Source of the DNA: Chloroflexales bacterium ZM16-3
GTDB taxonomy: Bacteria; Chloroflexota; Chloroflexia; Chloroflexales; Chloroflexaceae
NCBI GenBank assembly: GCA_004138175.2
Contig: RYFE02000035.1
Span: 1-57,164 of the forward strand
Length of the DNA: 57,164 nucleotides
Direction of reading: 5' to 3'
How positions within the stretch are numbered: position 1 is the first letter of the stretch; each line of letters starts with the position of its first letter. Made by a program: the position numbers and the translations under genes. Shown in pieces: positions 8,849 to 18,142 of the stretch. The notes beneath the pieces were generated by a model. That model was not told the DNA's origin. It ran no database searches and saw nothing but the letters and a program-made list of their open reading frames with translations.

Positions 8849-10561
8849 TTAGCGGATCCACCCCCTCCCACGCAGCACCTCGCTGCCGAGCAGACCGAGC
8901 AGCACCTCGTAGGGCGTGCCGGCGTTCTCCGGGTGGTGCTCGAAGCGGTTGCGCTCGAAGTACTGCACCGTGTAGCTATGTCCGTCGGCGGCGTTCACCT
9001 CGGTGAAGGGCTCGCTGATCGGGTAGCCGTAGATCGCCAGCCCACCGTGGGCGTCCCAGTAGCCCACAAACTCGGCGGCCATCGTGTGCTGGGTCTCGGG
9101 GAAGTAGCGCGACCCCGGCTGGCCGGTGGGCGCCGCTGGCTGGAAGGCGGCCTCGCTGCGCCCAGCCGTCACCGTGTGGCCGAGCAGGCCGAGCAGCACC
9201 TCGTAGGGCGTGCCGGCGTTCTCGGGGTGGCGCTCGAAGCGGGCCCGCTCGAAGTACTGCACCGTGTAGGTCTGGCCGTCGGTGGCGCTCAGCTCGCGGT
9301 ACTCCTCGGTGAGCGGGTAGCCGAACTGAGCCAGGCCGCCGTGGGCGTCCCAGTAGCTGCGGAAGATCCCGCGCAGGCTGTGGCCGGTCTCGGGGAAGTA
9401 GGCCACCCCCGGCAGGCTCGGGTTCGCCACCGGCGCGGTCGGGCTCTGCTCGCCGTAGCCGTAGCTCACCAGCAGGCCACCGTAGCCCACCAGCAGCGCG
9501 TGGGTCGGGTCGGCCATGAACAGGTCGGCCACCTGCTCCTGGGCGCCGCTCAGGATAGTCTCGTAGCTCCAGGCCCCGTCGCTGTAGCGCAGCCCGAAGA
9601 TCGACGCGCTATCGGGGCCGTAGCTGCCGTCGGCGTGGGGGAAGCGCCGGTTGCCCGCCGCCAGGCCGTTGCGCGCGTCGGTCAGGTAGATCGCGCTCAG
9701 GTACGTCGTGTCGGGGAAGCCGCTGGGGGTGGGCAGGATCGTGTCCAGATTCTCGGCGTAGGCCGCCCGCCAGCCGGTGCCGGCGCGCTCGGCCACGTAC
9801 AGGTGCGAGGTGCAGATCGCACAGATGCCGACCCAGCTGCCCACGGCCAGGGCGCGCTCGCCGTCGATCGCCCGCACGGCGCTGAATCCGCCCGCGCAGC
9901 CGACGCCGCCGCAGAGGGACGGCTTCGGCTCCAGGTGCCAGTCCCCGTCGCGCAGCTGCCAGATGCTGCTGCCCACGGCGTAGCCGCCGCCGCCGCTCAG
10001 GTGTACGCTGGCGACCGTGTCGCCGTCGGGGCCGCTCTCGATGCTGGCGCTGGCCCAGCGCCCGCCGCTATAGCGCAGGGCCACCGGCGTGCTCGGGCCG
10101 CGCCGGGGCTGCTCGCCCAGCGCCCAGCCCTCGCTGCCGTCGCCCAGCATCTGGATGGCGCGCAGGTTCGCGCTGGGCTCAGGGCTCTCAGCCTGGCTCC
10201 AGCCCGTCGAGTCGTAGCGCACGATCAGGCCGTTGGCGCCCACGGCCCAGGCGCTATCGCTCCCCAGAGCCGCCACCGCGTAGAGCGGCTGGGCGAAGCT
10301 GCCGACCAGATCGATCTGCCAGCGGCCATCGATCAGGGCGAGCTGGTAGGCGTAGCCCGCCGTCGCCTGCTGATCGTGGCCGACCGCCCATGCGTGCGCG
10401 GCGTCTACCATAAACACGCTCTCCAGCGTGACATTCGAATCAACCCCGCCCACGCGCGACCAGACCTGTCGGCTAGGCTGGGCCTGAGCGCTCGGCGCGA
10501 GCCCGACGACACATACGATCAGCAGTGCTGGCAACAATAGGCGCAGAAGATGACGGTTCAT
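8849..10561 (-). CDS. Secreted beta-propeller protein with two LGFP-like C-terminal repeats
   Basis: The 570-residue protein begins with a signal peptide (basic MNRHLLR, a leucine-rich core, a cut near AQAQ). Residues about 30-380 repeat the pattern of a YCF48-like propeller, with recurring AWAVG, GWALG and GYAVG strands. The C terminus carries two copies of an approximately 80-residue unit: YFPETGH or YFPETQH, a YWDAHGGLA segment, a GYPL/GYPI turn, and a TVQYFER strand ending in HPENAGTPYEVLLGLLG. These resemble LGFP repeats, thought to bind cell-surface polymers. The ATG at 10561 has GGGAGG 6 nt upstream. No enzyme motif is seen; a cell-surface or extracellular role is inferred. Confidence 0.75.
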   Translation of the reverse strand: MNRHLLRLLLPALLIVCVVGLAPSAQAQPSRQVWSRVGGVDSNVTLESVFMVDAAHAWAVGHDQQATAGYAYQLALIDGRWQIDLVGSFAQPLYAVAALGSDSAWAVGANGLIVRYDSTGWSQAESPEPSANLRAIQMLGDGSEGWALGEQPRRGPSTPVALRYSGGRWASASIESGPDGDTVASVHLSGGGGYAVGSSIWQLRDGDWHLEPKPSLCGGVGCAGGFSAVRAIDGERALAVGSWVGICAICTSHLYVAERAGTGWRAAYAENLDTILPTPSGFPDTTYLSAIYLTDARNGLAAGNRRFPHADGSYGPDSASIFGLRYSDGAWSYETILSGAQEQVADLFMADPTHALLVGYGGLLVSYGYGEQSPTAPVANPSLPGVAYFPETGHSLRGIFRSYWDAHGGLAQFGYPLTEEYRELSATDGQTYTVQYFERARFERHPENAGTPYEVLLGLLGHTVTAGRSEAAFQPAAPTGQPGSRYFPETQHTMAAEFVGYWDAHGGLAIYGYPISEPFTEVNAADGHSYTVQYFERNRFEHHPENAGTPYEVLLGLLGSEVLRGRGWIR

Positions 10562-10736
10562 AGATTCCTCCCGGTTAGAAGGGCACAAGATACAGTGCCA
10601 CAGAGGAAACATCTGGGGACTCTGTTCTGTGCCCTAGATCAGCTACGACTTCAGGATGATCATAGCACCGGGAGTGAGATCGGGAGAATTATGTGGCGGT
10701 GAGCGCGCGCTTAGTACGCCCAACATTCACCATTAT

Positions 10737-11765
10737 CTACAGGTAGCCCATCTGCAAAGCCAGCATGCCCAGGCTGAGGAAGAAGAAGAAGCCGCAGACA
10801 TCGGTGACGGTGGTGACGAAGATGGATGAGGCCAGGGCCGGGTCGATCCGCAGCGCCTTGAGGGCCAGGGGCACGACCACCCCGGCCACCGAGGCCAGGA
10901 TCAGGTTGCCGAGCATGGCCACGCCGACAACGACGCCGAGGGCGGGGATGCCCTTCCAAAGCCAGCCGAGCAGGCCGACGAGCAGGCCGATGCAGAGCCC
11001 GTTACAGATGCCGATGGCGATCTCGCGCAGGAGGATCTGGCGGGCGTTGGCGAAGCGTAGCTCGCCGAGGGCCAGCGAGCGCACGATGAAGGTGAGGGTC
11101 TGGGTGCCGGCGTTGCCGCCCTGACCGGCGACGATCGGCATGAAGGCGGCCAGCACGGCGGCGTGAGCGATCACGTTCTGGAAGCTGCTGACCACCGAGG
11201 CGGCGAGGAATGCCGTGCCCAGGTTGATGATCAGCCAGAAGACCCGGTCGCGGGCGGCGAGGCTGAGCGGTCGCGAGATCTCCTCGTCCTTATGGACGCC
11301 GGCCAGGCGATACATATCCTCAGTGGCCTCCTCCTCGACGGCGTCGAGCAGGTCGCCAGCGTCAAGCGCACCCACGAGGCGACCGAGCCCATCGACCACG
11401 GGCAGGGCCATCAGGCCCGAGTCGCTCAGGATGCGGGCCTGCTCCTCGGCGGGCAGATCTTCAGGCAGGCTGATCAGGCTGGGGCTCATCAGGCTCTCGA
11501 CGCGAGCATCAGGCGAAGCCACCACCAGCTGGTGCAGGCTGAGCGCGCCGATCAGGCGCCCGGCCTCGCCGGTGACAAAGAGGTAGGATGAGCTGGCGGC
11601 GTCGGGCCGCATGTGGCGCAGGGTATCGATCACCTGCTGTGCGGTCGCGTGGCGCGGGAAGCTCAGGGCGGGCGCGTAGATCAGGCCGTCGGCGTCGTGC
11701 GCGGCCGGGCGTACATCCTGGGCGCGCAGGAAGGCGCCCTCGGCGGGGGTGCGGAATGCGATCAT
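10737..11765 (-). CDS. mgtE: MgtE-type Mg2+ transporter lacking the N domain
   Basis: The 342-residue protein has paired CBS domains (residues about 35-150) followed by a five-helix membrane domain. The pore signature is seen as PIVAGQGGNAGTQT (near residue 235), and the last segment FVTTVTDVCGFFFFL is also typical. Full MgtE (about 450 residues) starts with a superhelical N domain that helps close the pore at high Mg2+; that domain is absent here, so gating must rest on the CBS pair alone. The start at 11765 has GGAGGG 6 nt upstream. An upstream in-frame ATG at 11852 falls inside a terminator hairpin and is rejected. A structured leader precedes the gene. Confidence 0.92.
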   Translation of the reverse strand: MIAFRTPAEGAFLRAQDVRPAAHDADGLIYAPALSFPRHATAQQVIDTLRHMRPDAASSSYLFVTGEAGRLIGALSLHQLVVASPDARVESLMSPSLISLPEDLPAEEQARILSDSGLMALPVVDGLGRLVGALDAGDLLDAVEEEATEDMYRLAGVHKDEEISRPLSLAARDRVFWLIINLGTAFLAASVVSSFQNVIAHAAVLAAFMPIVAGQGGNAGTQTLTFIVRSLALGELRFANARQILLREIAIGICNGLCIGLLVGLLGWLWKGIPALGVVVGVAMLGNLILASVAGVVVPLALKALRIDPALASSIFVTTVTDVCGFFFFLSLGMLALQMGYL

Positions 11766-11841
11766 GAGTCCCTCCAGCGAGGTACCGACCGTGGCGGCGG
11801 GGCCACAGACGGCGCGGAGCGACCCGTGCGGCGTGAGGGGC

Positions 11842-11870
11842 AAACAAAACACCCCGGCGTCTGCCGGGGC
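11842..11870 (-). terminator. Intrinsic terminator in the mgtE leader
   Basis: Read on the minus strand: stem CCCCGGC/GCCGGGG with loop AGAC, directly followed by TGTTTTGTTTG. It lies about 77 nt before the mgtE start, so transcription would stop before the gene unless the stem is prevented from forming. This is the layout of an attenuator or riboswitch expression platform. Confidence 0.8.
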
Positions 11871-12130
11871 GGGGAGGGTCAGGGCGCGGCGGGCGCGCCC
11901 TATGGGGGGCGGCCGTCAGCGCAGCATGATCCCACCCGTGGCCAGGCAGCCGCACATCAGACGGCGCATCAGGTCGCGGTGGCTCTGTTGATGACTACCT
12001 TCCATATGCCTTCTGGGTAAGCGCCTAAGGCTCGCGGGGTGGCGGCGCTGCCGTAGTCCCCCTGCATCGACCGCCCGAGCGGCCGCGCCACGGGCGCGTG
12101 AAATGCCGGGCCGGTTCCCCGGCCCGTAAG
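11871..12130 (-). promoter_or_regulatory. Structured mgtE leader, candidate Mg2+-responsive (M-box-like) RNA
   Basis: The 5' leader of mgtE is GC-rich and foldable. Reading the minus strand, it has a GGGCCGG-GGAA-CCGGCCC hairpin (12109-12126), then a G-rich stem region, then ACCCAGAA (about 12011-12018) and UCAACAGAG (about 11983-11991). The spacing of CCCAGAA and CAACAG recalls the conserved core of the ykoK/M-box Mg2+ riboswitch. The 5' half does not match that consensus closely, so the class is uncertain. The terminator at 11842-11870 and the Mg2+ transporter downstream support metal-controlled attenuation. Confidence 0.45.
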
Positions 12131-12194
12131 AAGTATAGATCCGCATCTGTCCGCCTGTCAAGCTGCGGATAACAGGTAGTGCCGTTGCAACGTC

Positions 12195-12293
12195 CTGGGG
12201 CTTCGCCCCAGACCCGGTTTTTTGTTGGGTTGGGCGGCTTCGCCGCCCAACCCAACAAAAAAAATACTGCGGGGGCGGCGAAGCCGCCCCCGC
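12195..12293. repeat. Three consecutive hairpins with loop GCGAAGC or its complement
   Basis: Three adjacent inverted repeats share one 7-nt loop. First: 12195-12211, 5-bp arms around GCTTCGC. Second: 12218-12262, perfect 19-bp arms (TTTTTTG at the outer end) around GCTTCGC. Third: 12269-12293, perfect 9-bp arms around GCGAAGC. They lie in the divergent gap between mgtE and the TetR gene, so they are not simply terminators. The second has T- and A-rich outer ends and could terminate on both strands. Confidence 0.85.
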
Positions 12294-12346
12294 CCCCCCA
12301 CCGGGAGGCGACTCTTCATCAGCCCTGAGGTCAGGGCAGTTACACC

Positions 12347-12375
12347 TTGACAGCAGGCCAAATCGTCGTTAAAAT
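12347..12375 (+). promoter_or_regulatory. Sigma-A promoter of the TetR-ABC operon
   Basis: A consensus TTGACA at 12347-12352, a 17-nt spacer, and TAAAAT at 12370-12375. This is the best promoter in the window. The -10 hexamer overlaps the left end of the palindromic operator at 12372-12402. Confidence 0.85.
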
Positions 12376-12402
12376 AATAAACCGACGGTCGGTTTATTAT
12401 TT
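12372..12402. promoter_or_regulatory. TetR operator, 31-bp perfect palindrome
   Basis: The left arm AAATAATAAACCGA and its exact complement surround CGG. The core ACCGAC/GTCGGT is a common operator type for TetR regulators of drug-efflux genes. It overlaps the -10 element and lies 20 nt before the tetR start, so it fits autorepression and control of the downstream efflux genes. Confidence 0.85.
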
Positions 12403-12422
12403 CCCAGGAACAAGGCAGCGCC

Positions 12423-13121
12423 ATGGCACGCAAGGTCAACGAGCAAGAGTATGCCATCAAGCGCGCCGAGATCCTCGATGTCACCTGGCGGCTTCTCTAC
12501 AGCAAGGGCTACGAACAGATCACGATCAAGGACATTATCGACGAGCTGAAGATCTCGAAGGGGGCCTTCTACCACTACTTCGACTCGAAGCAGGATCTGC
12601 TTGAGGGGCTGCTAGAGCGGCTGCGCACCCAGGGCGAGCAGATCTTCGCCCAGGTGATGCGCGAGCCAGAGACACCAACGATCAGCAGGCTCCAGCGCTT
12701 CTTCGACACGGTCGGCCGCTGGAAGGTGGCCCAGAAGGCCAACATGATCTCGCTGCTGCGCGGCTGGCACGCCGACGAGAACGCGGTGGTGCGCATGCGC
12801 GTGACCGCGTCGATGATCCAGCACGTCGCGCCGCTGCTCGGCCAGCTGATCACGCAAGGTGTGGCCGAGGGCGAGCTGACCACGCCCTTCCCGAATACAG
12901 CCGGCGAGATCGCCCTGACAATGCTCGTGGGCATGGGCGACGCCTTCGCCAAGATGCTGCTGGAGCCCGACCCGGCGATCAATGCGCTCCAGGCAGCCGA
13001 CACGATGGTGGCGGCCTACAACGATGCGCTGGAGCGTGTGCTCGGCGCGCAGCCAGGCTCCCTACATCTGATCGACCCCGAGACGATCCGCGAGTGGTTC
13101 GAGGCTGGAGGTGATCTATGA
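12423..13121 (+). CDS. TetR/AcrR-family transcriptional regulator
   Basis: The 232-residue protein has an N-terminal helix-turn-helix (residues about 15-60; YEQITIKDIIDEL then SKGAFYHYFDSKQDLLE), the hallmark of TetR DNA-binding domains. The C-terminal ligand domain is variable. It is likely a repressor released by a small molecule exported by the transporter encoded downstream. Its stop overlaps the start of the first permease gene by 4 nt (ATGA), showing translational coupling. The promoter and palindrome directly upstream indicate autoregulation. Confidence 0.93.
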   Translation: MARKVNEQEYAIKRAEILDVTWRLLYSKGYEQITIKDIIDELKISKGAFYHYFDSKQDLLEGLLERLRTQGEQIFAQVMREPETPTISRLQRFFDTVGRWKVAQKANMISLLRGWHADENAVVRMRVTASMIQHVAPLLGQLITQGVAEGELTTPFPNTAGEIALTMLVGMGDAFAKMLLEPDPAINALQAADTMVAAYNDALERVLGAQPGSLHLIDPETIREWFEAGGDL

Positions 13122-14347
13122 CCCAATCTCTCAAGCTCGCCTGGCGCAACATGTGGCGCAACTGGCGGCGCACCGCAATCGCCCTGGTGGCGATCATCCT
13201 GGGCGTGATCCTGCTGCTCTTCTTCGACGGGCTGATCAAGGGCTCCGACCAGGCGATCTTCGGCAATGCCATTCGCCTCTACGGCGGCAACCTGCAGGTC
13301 CACGCGCCGGGCTTCCGCGAGAAGGCCACCCGCTACCCGCTGCTGCCCCTGGCGAGCGCCGACACGGTTATCGAGATCGTCAAGGCCCAGCCCGAGGTGC
13401 TGGCCGTCTCCGAGCGGATCAACACCGCCGGGATCGTCAGCAACCACGGCAACACCCTGCGGGTGGCGATCACCGCGCTCAACCCGACGGTCGAGGCGCC
13501 GCTGAGCATCCAGGCCGAGAATATCGTCGCGGGCCGCTTCCTGCTGCCCGATGACCGCGACGCGGTGGTGATCGGCAAGGCCATGGCCGAGTCGCTCCAG
13601 GTCCAGGTGGGCGACACCGTCAACCTGATCGGCCGGCGCAAGAACGAGGCCATGCGCCAGCACACCATGACCATCGTCGGCGTCTACAGCCTGGGCATGC
13701 CCGAGATCGAGAAGGGCGTTGTCTACATGTCGCTCAGCGACGCGCAGACGCTCTATAACCTGCGCGACCAGGCCACCGAGGCGGTGATCTTTCTCCAGGT
13801 GGCCGGCAACGAAGACAGCCTGATGGCCACGCTCCAGGGCGACCTGCCCAGCTACGAGGTGGACACCTGGCGCAGCCTGCGGCCCGAGATCCAGCAGACC
13901 ATGCAGACCAAGCTGGCCGTCACCACCTTCTTCGGGATCGTCATCCTGCTGATCGCCGGGATCGGCATCCTCAACCTGATGCTGATGGCCTCGTTCGAGC
14001 GCACCCGCGAGATGGGCGTGCTGGCCGCGCTGGGCATGAAGGGCCGCCAGATCATGGGCCTCTTTATGCTGGAGGGCGCCATGATCGGCGTGGTGGGCGC
14101 GCTGATCGGCTGCATCCTGGGCGGCCTGCTGATCGCCTGGGTCGGCTCGGTCGGCATCGGCTTCGGCGACGTGTCGGGCATGGGCGAGATCGGCGCCCTC
14201 ATGGGCGACCGGATCTACCCGGCGGTGAGCCTGGGCGACCTGATCAGCCGTGGGGTGCTGGTGGTGCTGATCACCTCGCTGGCCTCGCTCTTCCCGGCCT
14301 GGCAGGCATCGCGCCGCGAACCAGCGCTGGCGCTGCACCATGTGTGA
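13118..14347 (+). CDS. FtsX-like ABC transporter permease 1
   Basis: The 409-residue protein has the MacB/LolC/LolE layout: one N-terminal helix (about residues 20-40), a large extracytoplasmic MacB-core domain (about 45-260), then three helices (about 270-295, 315-345 and 370-395). The EMGVLAALGMKGRQI coupling helix, which contacts the ATPase, is clear. Such systems extrude or transfer lipids, peptides or drugs from the outer face of the membrane and do not move them through a channel. It starts within the tetR stop, with GGAGGTGAT upstream. A repeat block separates it from permease 2. Confidence 0.9.
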   Translation: MTQSLKLAWRNMWRNWRRTAIALVAIILGVILLLFFDGLIKGSDQAIFGNAIRLYGGNLQVHAPGFREKATRYPLLPLASADTVIEIVKAQPEVLAVSERINTAGIVSNHGNTLRVAITALNPTVEAPLSIQAENIVAGRFLLPDDRDAVVIGKAMAESLQVQVGDTVNLIGRRKNEAMRQHTMTIVGVYSLGMPEIEKGVVYMSLSDAQTLYNLRDQATEAVIFLQVAGNEDSLMATLQGDLPSYEVDTWRSLRPEIQQTMQTKLAVTTFFGIVILLIAGIGILNLMLMASFERTREMGVLAALGMKGRQIMGLFMLEGAMIGVVGALIGCILGGLLIAWVGSVGIGFGDVSGMGEIGALMGDRIYPAVSLGDLISRGVLVVLITSLASLFPAWQASRREPALALHHV

Positions 14348-14521
14348 TTGCAGATTGTAGATTGTAGATTGCCCGAGCCAGATAGTGGGTCTATCTCGAA
14401 TGTCACCCTGAGCGAAGCGAAGGGTCCCGACCGAGATTCCTCACTTCGCTCGGAATGACCACCATTCCAAATTGGACCACTACCCCCGAACTAATCTGCA
14501 ATCTGTAATCTGCAATCTCGA
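14347..14521. repeat. AGATTGY heptamer inverted arrays around a TGAGCGAAGCGAAG element
   Basis: Left arm (about 14347-14373): four AGATTGC/AGATTGT units on the plus strand. Right arm (about 14491-14518): the complementary AATCTGC/AATCTGT units. Between them (14400-14460) is an inverted element with TGAGCGAAGCGAAG on the left and CTTCGCTCGGAATGAC on the right. The left array begins on the stop codon of permease 1. The block separates two operon genes by 186 bp. Confidence 0.9.
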
Positions 14522-14533
14522 AGCGAGAAACCT

Positions 14534-15757
14534 ATGCTAAGCAAGCTCTGGGTGCTGGCCTACCGCGACCTCTGGCGCAACAGCCGGCGCACCATCCTGT
14601 CGATGACGGCGGTGGCCCTTGGCCTGGCCCTGCTGATCATTATGAACGGCTACATCGCCGGGGTGATGGACGAGTCGGTTCAGAACAACATCCGCCTGAA
14701 CACCGGGCATATCCAGATTCGGGCCAGCTCGTACAACTCGGACGACATGAGCCTGCAGTGGAAGGATCTGCTGAGCGAGCCCGACCAGATCGCGGCGCGC
14801 GCAGCGGCCCTGCCCGGCGTGCGCGCGGCCGCCCCGGTGCTCTGGGCTGGCGGGATGATCGCCACCATCAACGACTCGACCAGCCTACAGATCAGCGGGA
14901 TCGACACTACCTCGGCCTTCTACGCGCCCATCCGCGACTCGGTTGTCGCCGGTGACTTCCTGGCCGCCGATGACCGCAGCGGCATCCTGGTCGGCGAGCG
15001 CATGGCCAAGAGCATGAACATCGGCGTCGGCCAGGACGTGAGCCTGACGGTGGTGGACTCGGACGGCGAGGCCGACGAGGGTATCTTCACGGTGCGCGGG
15101 CTGTTCAGCACCGGCATCCCCAGCTACGACGAGGGCACCGTGCTGATGCCGCTCTCGAAGGCCCAGGCGTTCGCCCGCGCCGACGGGCGGGCCAGCTCGA
15201 TTATGATCCTGCTCGATAGCCAGGAGGCCACCGACAGCGTCGCCGCCGCGCTCCAGTCCCCGGACACCCAGGTGCTCACCTGGCGCGACCTGAACCAGGC
15301 ATTCCTCCAGACGATGGAGGCCGGCCTGGCCTTCTACTACATCCTCGACGGGATCGTCATCCTGATCGTGGCCGTGATCATCGCCAACACCCTGCTGATG
15401 TCGGTGTTCGAGCGCATCCGCGAGATGGGCATCCTGGCCGCGCTGGGCATGAAGGGCCGCCACCTGACCCAGATGCTGCTGCTAGAGGCGGCCGTCCTCG
15501 GCCTGGTCGGCATCGGCGTCGGCCTAGCCCTCGGCCTGAGCGGGGTGGCCTATCTCACCTATGTGGGCATCTACATCGGCGACATCGCCAGCTCGGCGGG
15601 CAGCGGCGTGGCCCTGGGCAGCACCATCCACGGGCGCTTCGTGCCCGGCACCTTCGCCGGTATCTCGCTGTCCACCCTGGTAATCGTGATGCTCTCGGCG
15701 CTCTACCCGGCCTGGTACGCCGCCCACCTGGAGCCCGTCGCCGCGCTGCGGGGCTGA
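14534..15757 (+). CDS. FtsX-like ABC transporter permease 2
   Basis: The 407-residue paralogue of permease 1 has the same order of one N-terminal helix, MacB-core domain and three C-terminal helices, and a near-identical coupling segment REMGILAALGMKGRH. Two different permeases plus one ATPase suggest a LolCDE-type heterodimeric core. The ribosome binding site is weak (GCGAGA). The repeat block just upstream may have displaced a native one. The ATPase gene follows after another hairpin. Confidence 0.9.
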   Translation: MLSKLWVLAYRDLWRNSRRTILSMTAVALGLALLIIMNGYIAGVMDESVQNNIRLNTGHIQIRASSYNSDDMSLQWKDLLSEPDQIAARAAALPGVRAAAPVLWAGGMIATINDSTSLQISGIDTTSAFYAPIRDSVVAGDFLAADDRSGILVGERMAKSMNIGVGQDVSLTVVDSDGEADEGIFTVRGLFSTGIPSYDEGTVLMPLSKAQAFARADGRASSIMILLDSQEATDSVAAALQSPDTQVLTWRDLNQAFLQTMEAGLAFYYILDGIVILIVAVIIANTLLMSVFERIREMGILAALGMKGRHLTQMLLLEAAVLGLVGIGVGLALGLSGVAYLTYVGIYIGDIASSAGSGVALGSTIHGRFVPGTFAGISLSTLVIVMLSALYPAWYAAHLEPVAALRG

Positions 15758-15759
15758 TA

Positions 15760-15825
15760 CCCTCACCCCCGCCGCTGACGCGGCACCCCCTCTCCCTTTA
15801 AGGGAGAGGGGGAAGGGGGTGAGGG
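15760..15825. repeat. Nested inverted repeat between permease and ATPase genes
   Basis: Outer arms CCCTCACCCCC (15760-15770) and GGGGGTGAGGG (15815-15825) enclose an inner 27-nt palindrome, CCCCCTCTCCCTTTA and its complement (15786-15812). It sits 2 nt after the permease 2 stop and 25 nt before the ATPase start. It is a different family from the hairpins at the other junctions of this operon. Confidence 0.85.
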
Positions 15826-15850
15826 CCAAAGATAACTGTAAGGAATGTAT

Positions 15851-16537
<687 letters not shown>

Positions 16538-16544
16538 GGGAGGG

Positions 16545-16647
16545 TTTGGGAGGGCTGCGCCCTCCCAAAGAATCTTCTGGTGTGAAGGATTGGCAGCAAA
16601 GCTGCCAATCCTTCACACCAGAGCGAGGTCTGGGGCGCAGCCCCCAG
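16545..16647. repeat. Three hairpins with 7-nt GCRMAGC-type loops
   Basis: First: 16545-16569, 9-bp arms TTTGGGAGG around GCTGCGC (complement GCGCAGC). Second: 16576-16622, perfect 20-bp arms around GCAAAGC (16596-16602). Third: about 16627-16647, TCTGGG arms around GCGCAGC with one extra C. They fill the gap between the ATPase and membrane-fusion genes, which are expected to be co-expressed. Confidence 0.88.
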
Positions 16648-16654
16648 AAAGCAT

Positions 16655-18139
16655 ATGTATAAAATCTTGATCATCATCGCCCTGGCGATCCTGGCCAGCG
16701 GCTGCTCGAACACGCCCGCCCCCGCGCCCACCCCGGTCGCCCAGGCGGCCACCGCCCTGCCGCCGGTGGGCGGCTCGCTGCGGGCCGAGGCGCGGGTGGT
16801 GCCGGCCCGGCGCGCGTCGCTGAGCGTTGCGGTGAGCGGGGTGGTGGCCGAGGTGCTGGTGGCCGAGGGCGACGCGGTGCAGGCCGGCCAGCCGCTGCTG
16901 CGGGTCGCCCGTGGCCGCGCCGAGGCCGCCGTGGCCCAGGCCCAGGCCGAGCTCCAGGCCGCCAAGGCGTCCTACGAGCAGCTGCGCGCCGGGGCCAGCC
17001 CCGAGCAGATCGCCGCCGCCGAGGCCAGCGTGGCCCAGGCCCAGGCCCAGCTCCGCCAGACTGAGGGCGGCGTGACGGCGAGCGATGTCGCCGCCGCGCA
17101 GGCCCAGCTCGCCCAGGCCCAGGCCGCCCAGACCCAGCTCGCCCAGGGCCCCGCCGACGCCGACCTGCGCCAGGCCCAGGCCCAGCTCGCCCAGGCCCAG
17201 GCCGCCGCCCAGACTCAGCGCGACGCGCTCTCGGCAGCCAAGCTGCGCGCCCAGTCTCAGCTAGAGCAGGCCGCCAACACCCTGCGCGACGCCCAGGACG
17301 CCTACAGCCGCATCTACTGGGAGAACCGCACGGCCGAGAGCCTGCCGGGCGACCTGCCCCAGGCGAAAAAGGATCAGGAGTCCGCCGCGCTGCGCGCCGT
17401 CCAGAACGCCGAGCAGGCCCAGGCCCAAGCCCAACTCGCCCAAGCCCAAGCCCAGGATGCCGAGGTCTCCGGGGTGGCATCCGCCGAGGCCCAGGTGCGC
17501 GACGCCCAGGCCCGCCTGGATAAGCTCGTGTCCCCAGCGACGGCCGACCAGGTCGCGGCGGCCCGCGCTCAGGTGGCCGCCAGCCAGGCATCGCTGGAGC
17601 GGCTGCGCGGCGACCAGCGCACTGGCGCAATTGATGTAGCCCAGGCGATGATCGACCAGGCCGAGGCGAACCTGGCCCTGGTGAAGGCGGGCACCACAGC
17701 GAATGATCTCGCCGTGGCCCAGGCCCAGGTGCAGCGCGCCGAGGCCGCGCTCAACCTGGCCCAGGTCTCGCTCGACGAGACCGAGCTGCGCGCGCCCTTC
17801 GCCGGCACCGTCGCCTCCATCGCCCCGGAGCCCGGCGAGTACATCACGGTGGGCGCGCCCGCCATCGAGCTGGCAGACCTCGCATCCTGGCAGATCGAGA
17901 CCACCGACCTGACCGAGCAGAACATCGCCCGCGTCCGCGAGGGCGACCGGGCCAGCATCACCCTCGACGCCATCCCCGACCTAGACCTGGCCGGCACCGT
18001 CAGCCACATCCAGACTCTCGGCGAGAGCAAGCAGGGCGACATCGTCTACACGGTGACGCTCACGCTCGACCAGCAGGACCCCCGGCTGCGCTGGAATATG
18101 ACGGCGTCGGTGCGCATCACTGAGGCACAGAGTCGCTGA
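16655..18139 (+). CDS. Membrane-fusion (HlyD/MacA-type) efflux lipoprotein
   Basis: The 494-residue protein starts with a lipoprotein signal ending in LASGC (cysteine near residue 17). A biotinyl-lipoyl half-domain (EVLVAEGDAVQAGQP), a very long Ala/Gln-rich coiled coil (about residues 85-380, repeated AQAQ) and the second lipoyl half LRAPFAGTVASIAPEPGEYI follow, then a beta-barrel region. It links the inner-membrane ABC transporter to the outside. The coiled coil is longer than in most MacA proteins. The last codons (ITEAQSR) run into ACTGAGGCAC-like repeat sequence, so the native 3' end may be altered. No clear ribosome binding site exists, because a hairpin abuts the ATG. Confidence 0.88.
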   Translation: MYKILIIIALAILASGCSNTPAPAPTPVAQAATALPPVGGSLRAEARVVPARRASLSVAVSGVVAEVLVAEGDAVQAGQPLLRVARGRAEAAVAQAQAELQAAKASYEQLRAGASPEQIAAAEASVAQAQAQLRQTEGGVTASDVAAAQAQLAQAQAAQTQLAQGPADADLRQAQAQLAQAQAAAQTQRDALSAAKLRAQSQLEQAANTLRDAQDAYSRIYWENRTAESLPGDLPQAKKDQESAALRAVQNAEQAQAQAQLAQAQAQDAEVSGVASAEAQVRDAQARLDKLVSPATADQVAAARAQVAASQASLERLRGDQRTGAIDVAQAMIDQAEANLALVKAGTTANDLAVAQAQVQRAEAALNLAQVSLDETELRAPFAGTVASIAPEPGEYITVGAPAIELADLASWQIETTDLTEQNIARVREGDRASITLDAIPDLDLAGTVSHIQTLGESKQGDIVYTVTLTLDQQDPRLRWNMTASVRITEAQSR

Positions 18140-18142
18140 AGC

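Noticed and set aside
11749-12020. Open frames in the mgtE leader
   Set aside because: No ribosome binding sites or domains; the region has RNA-like structure and a terminator.
13016-14341. 441-codon minus-strand open frame opposite permease 1
   Set aside because: Shadow of the permease; the operon order and overlap support the plus strand.
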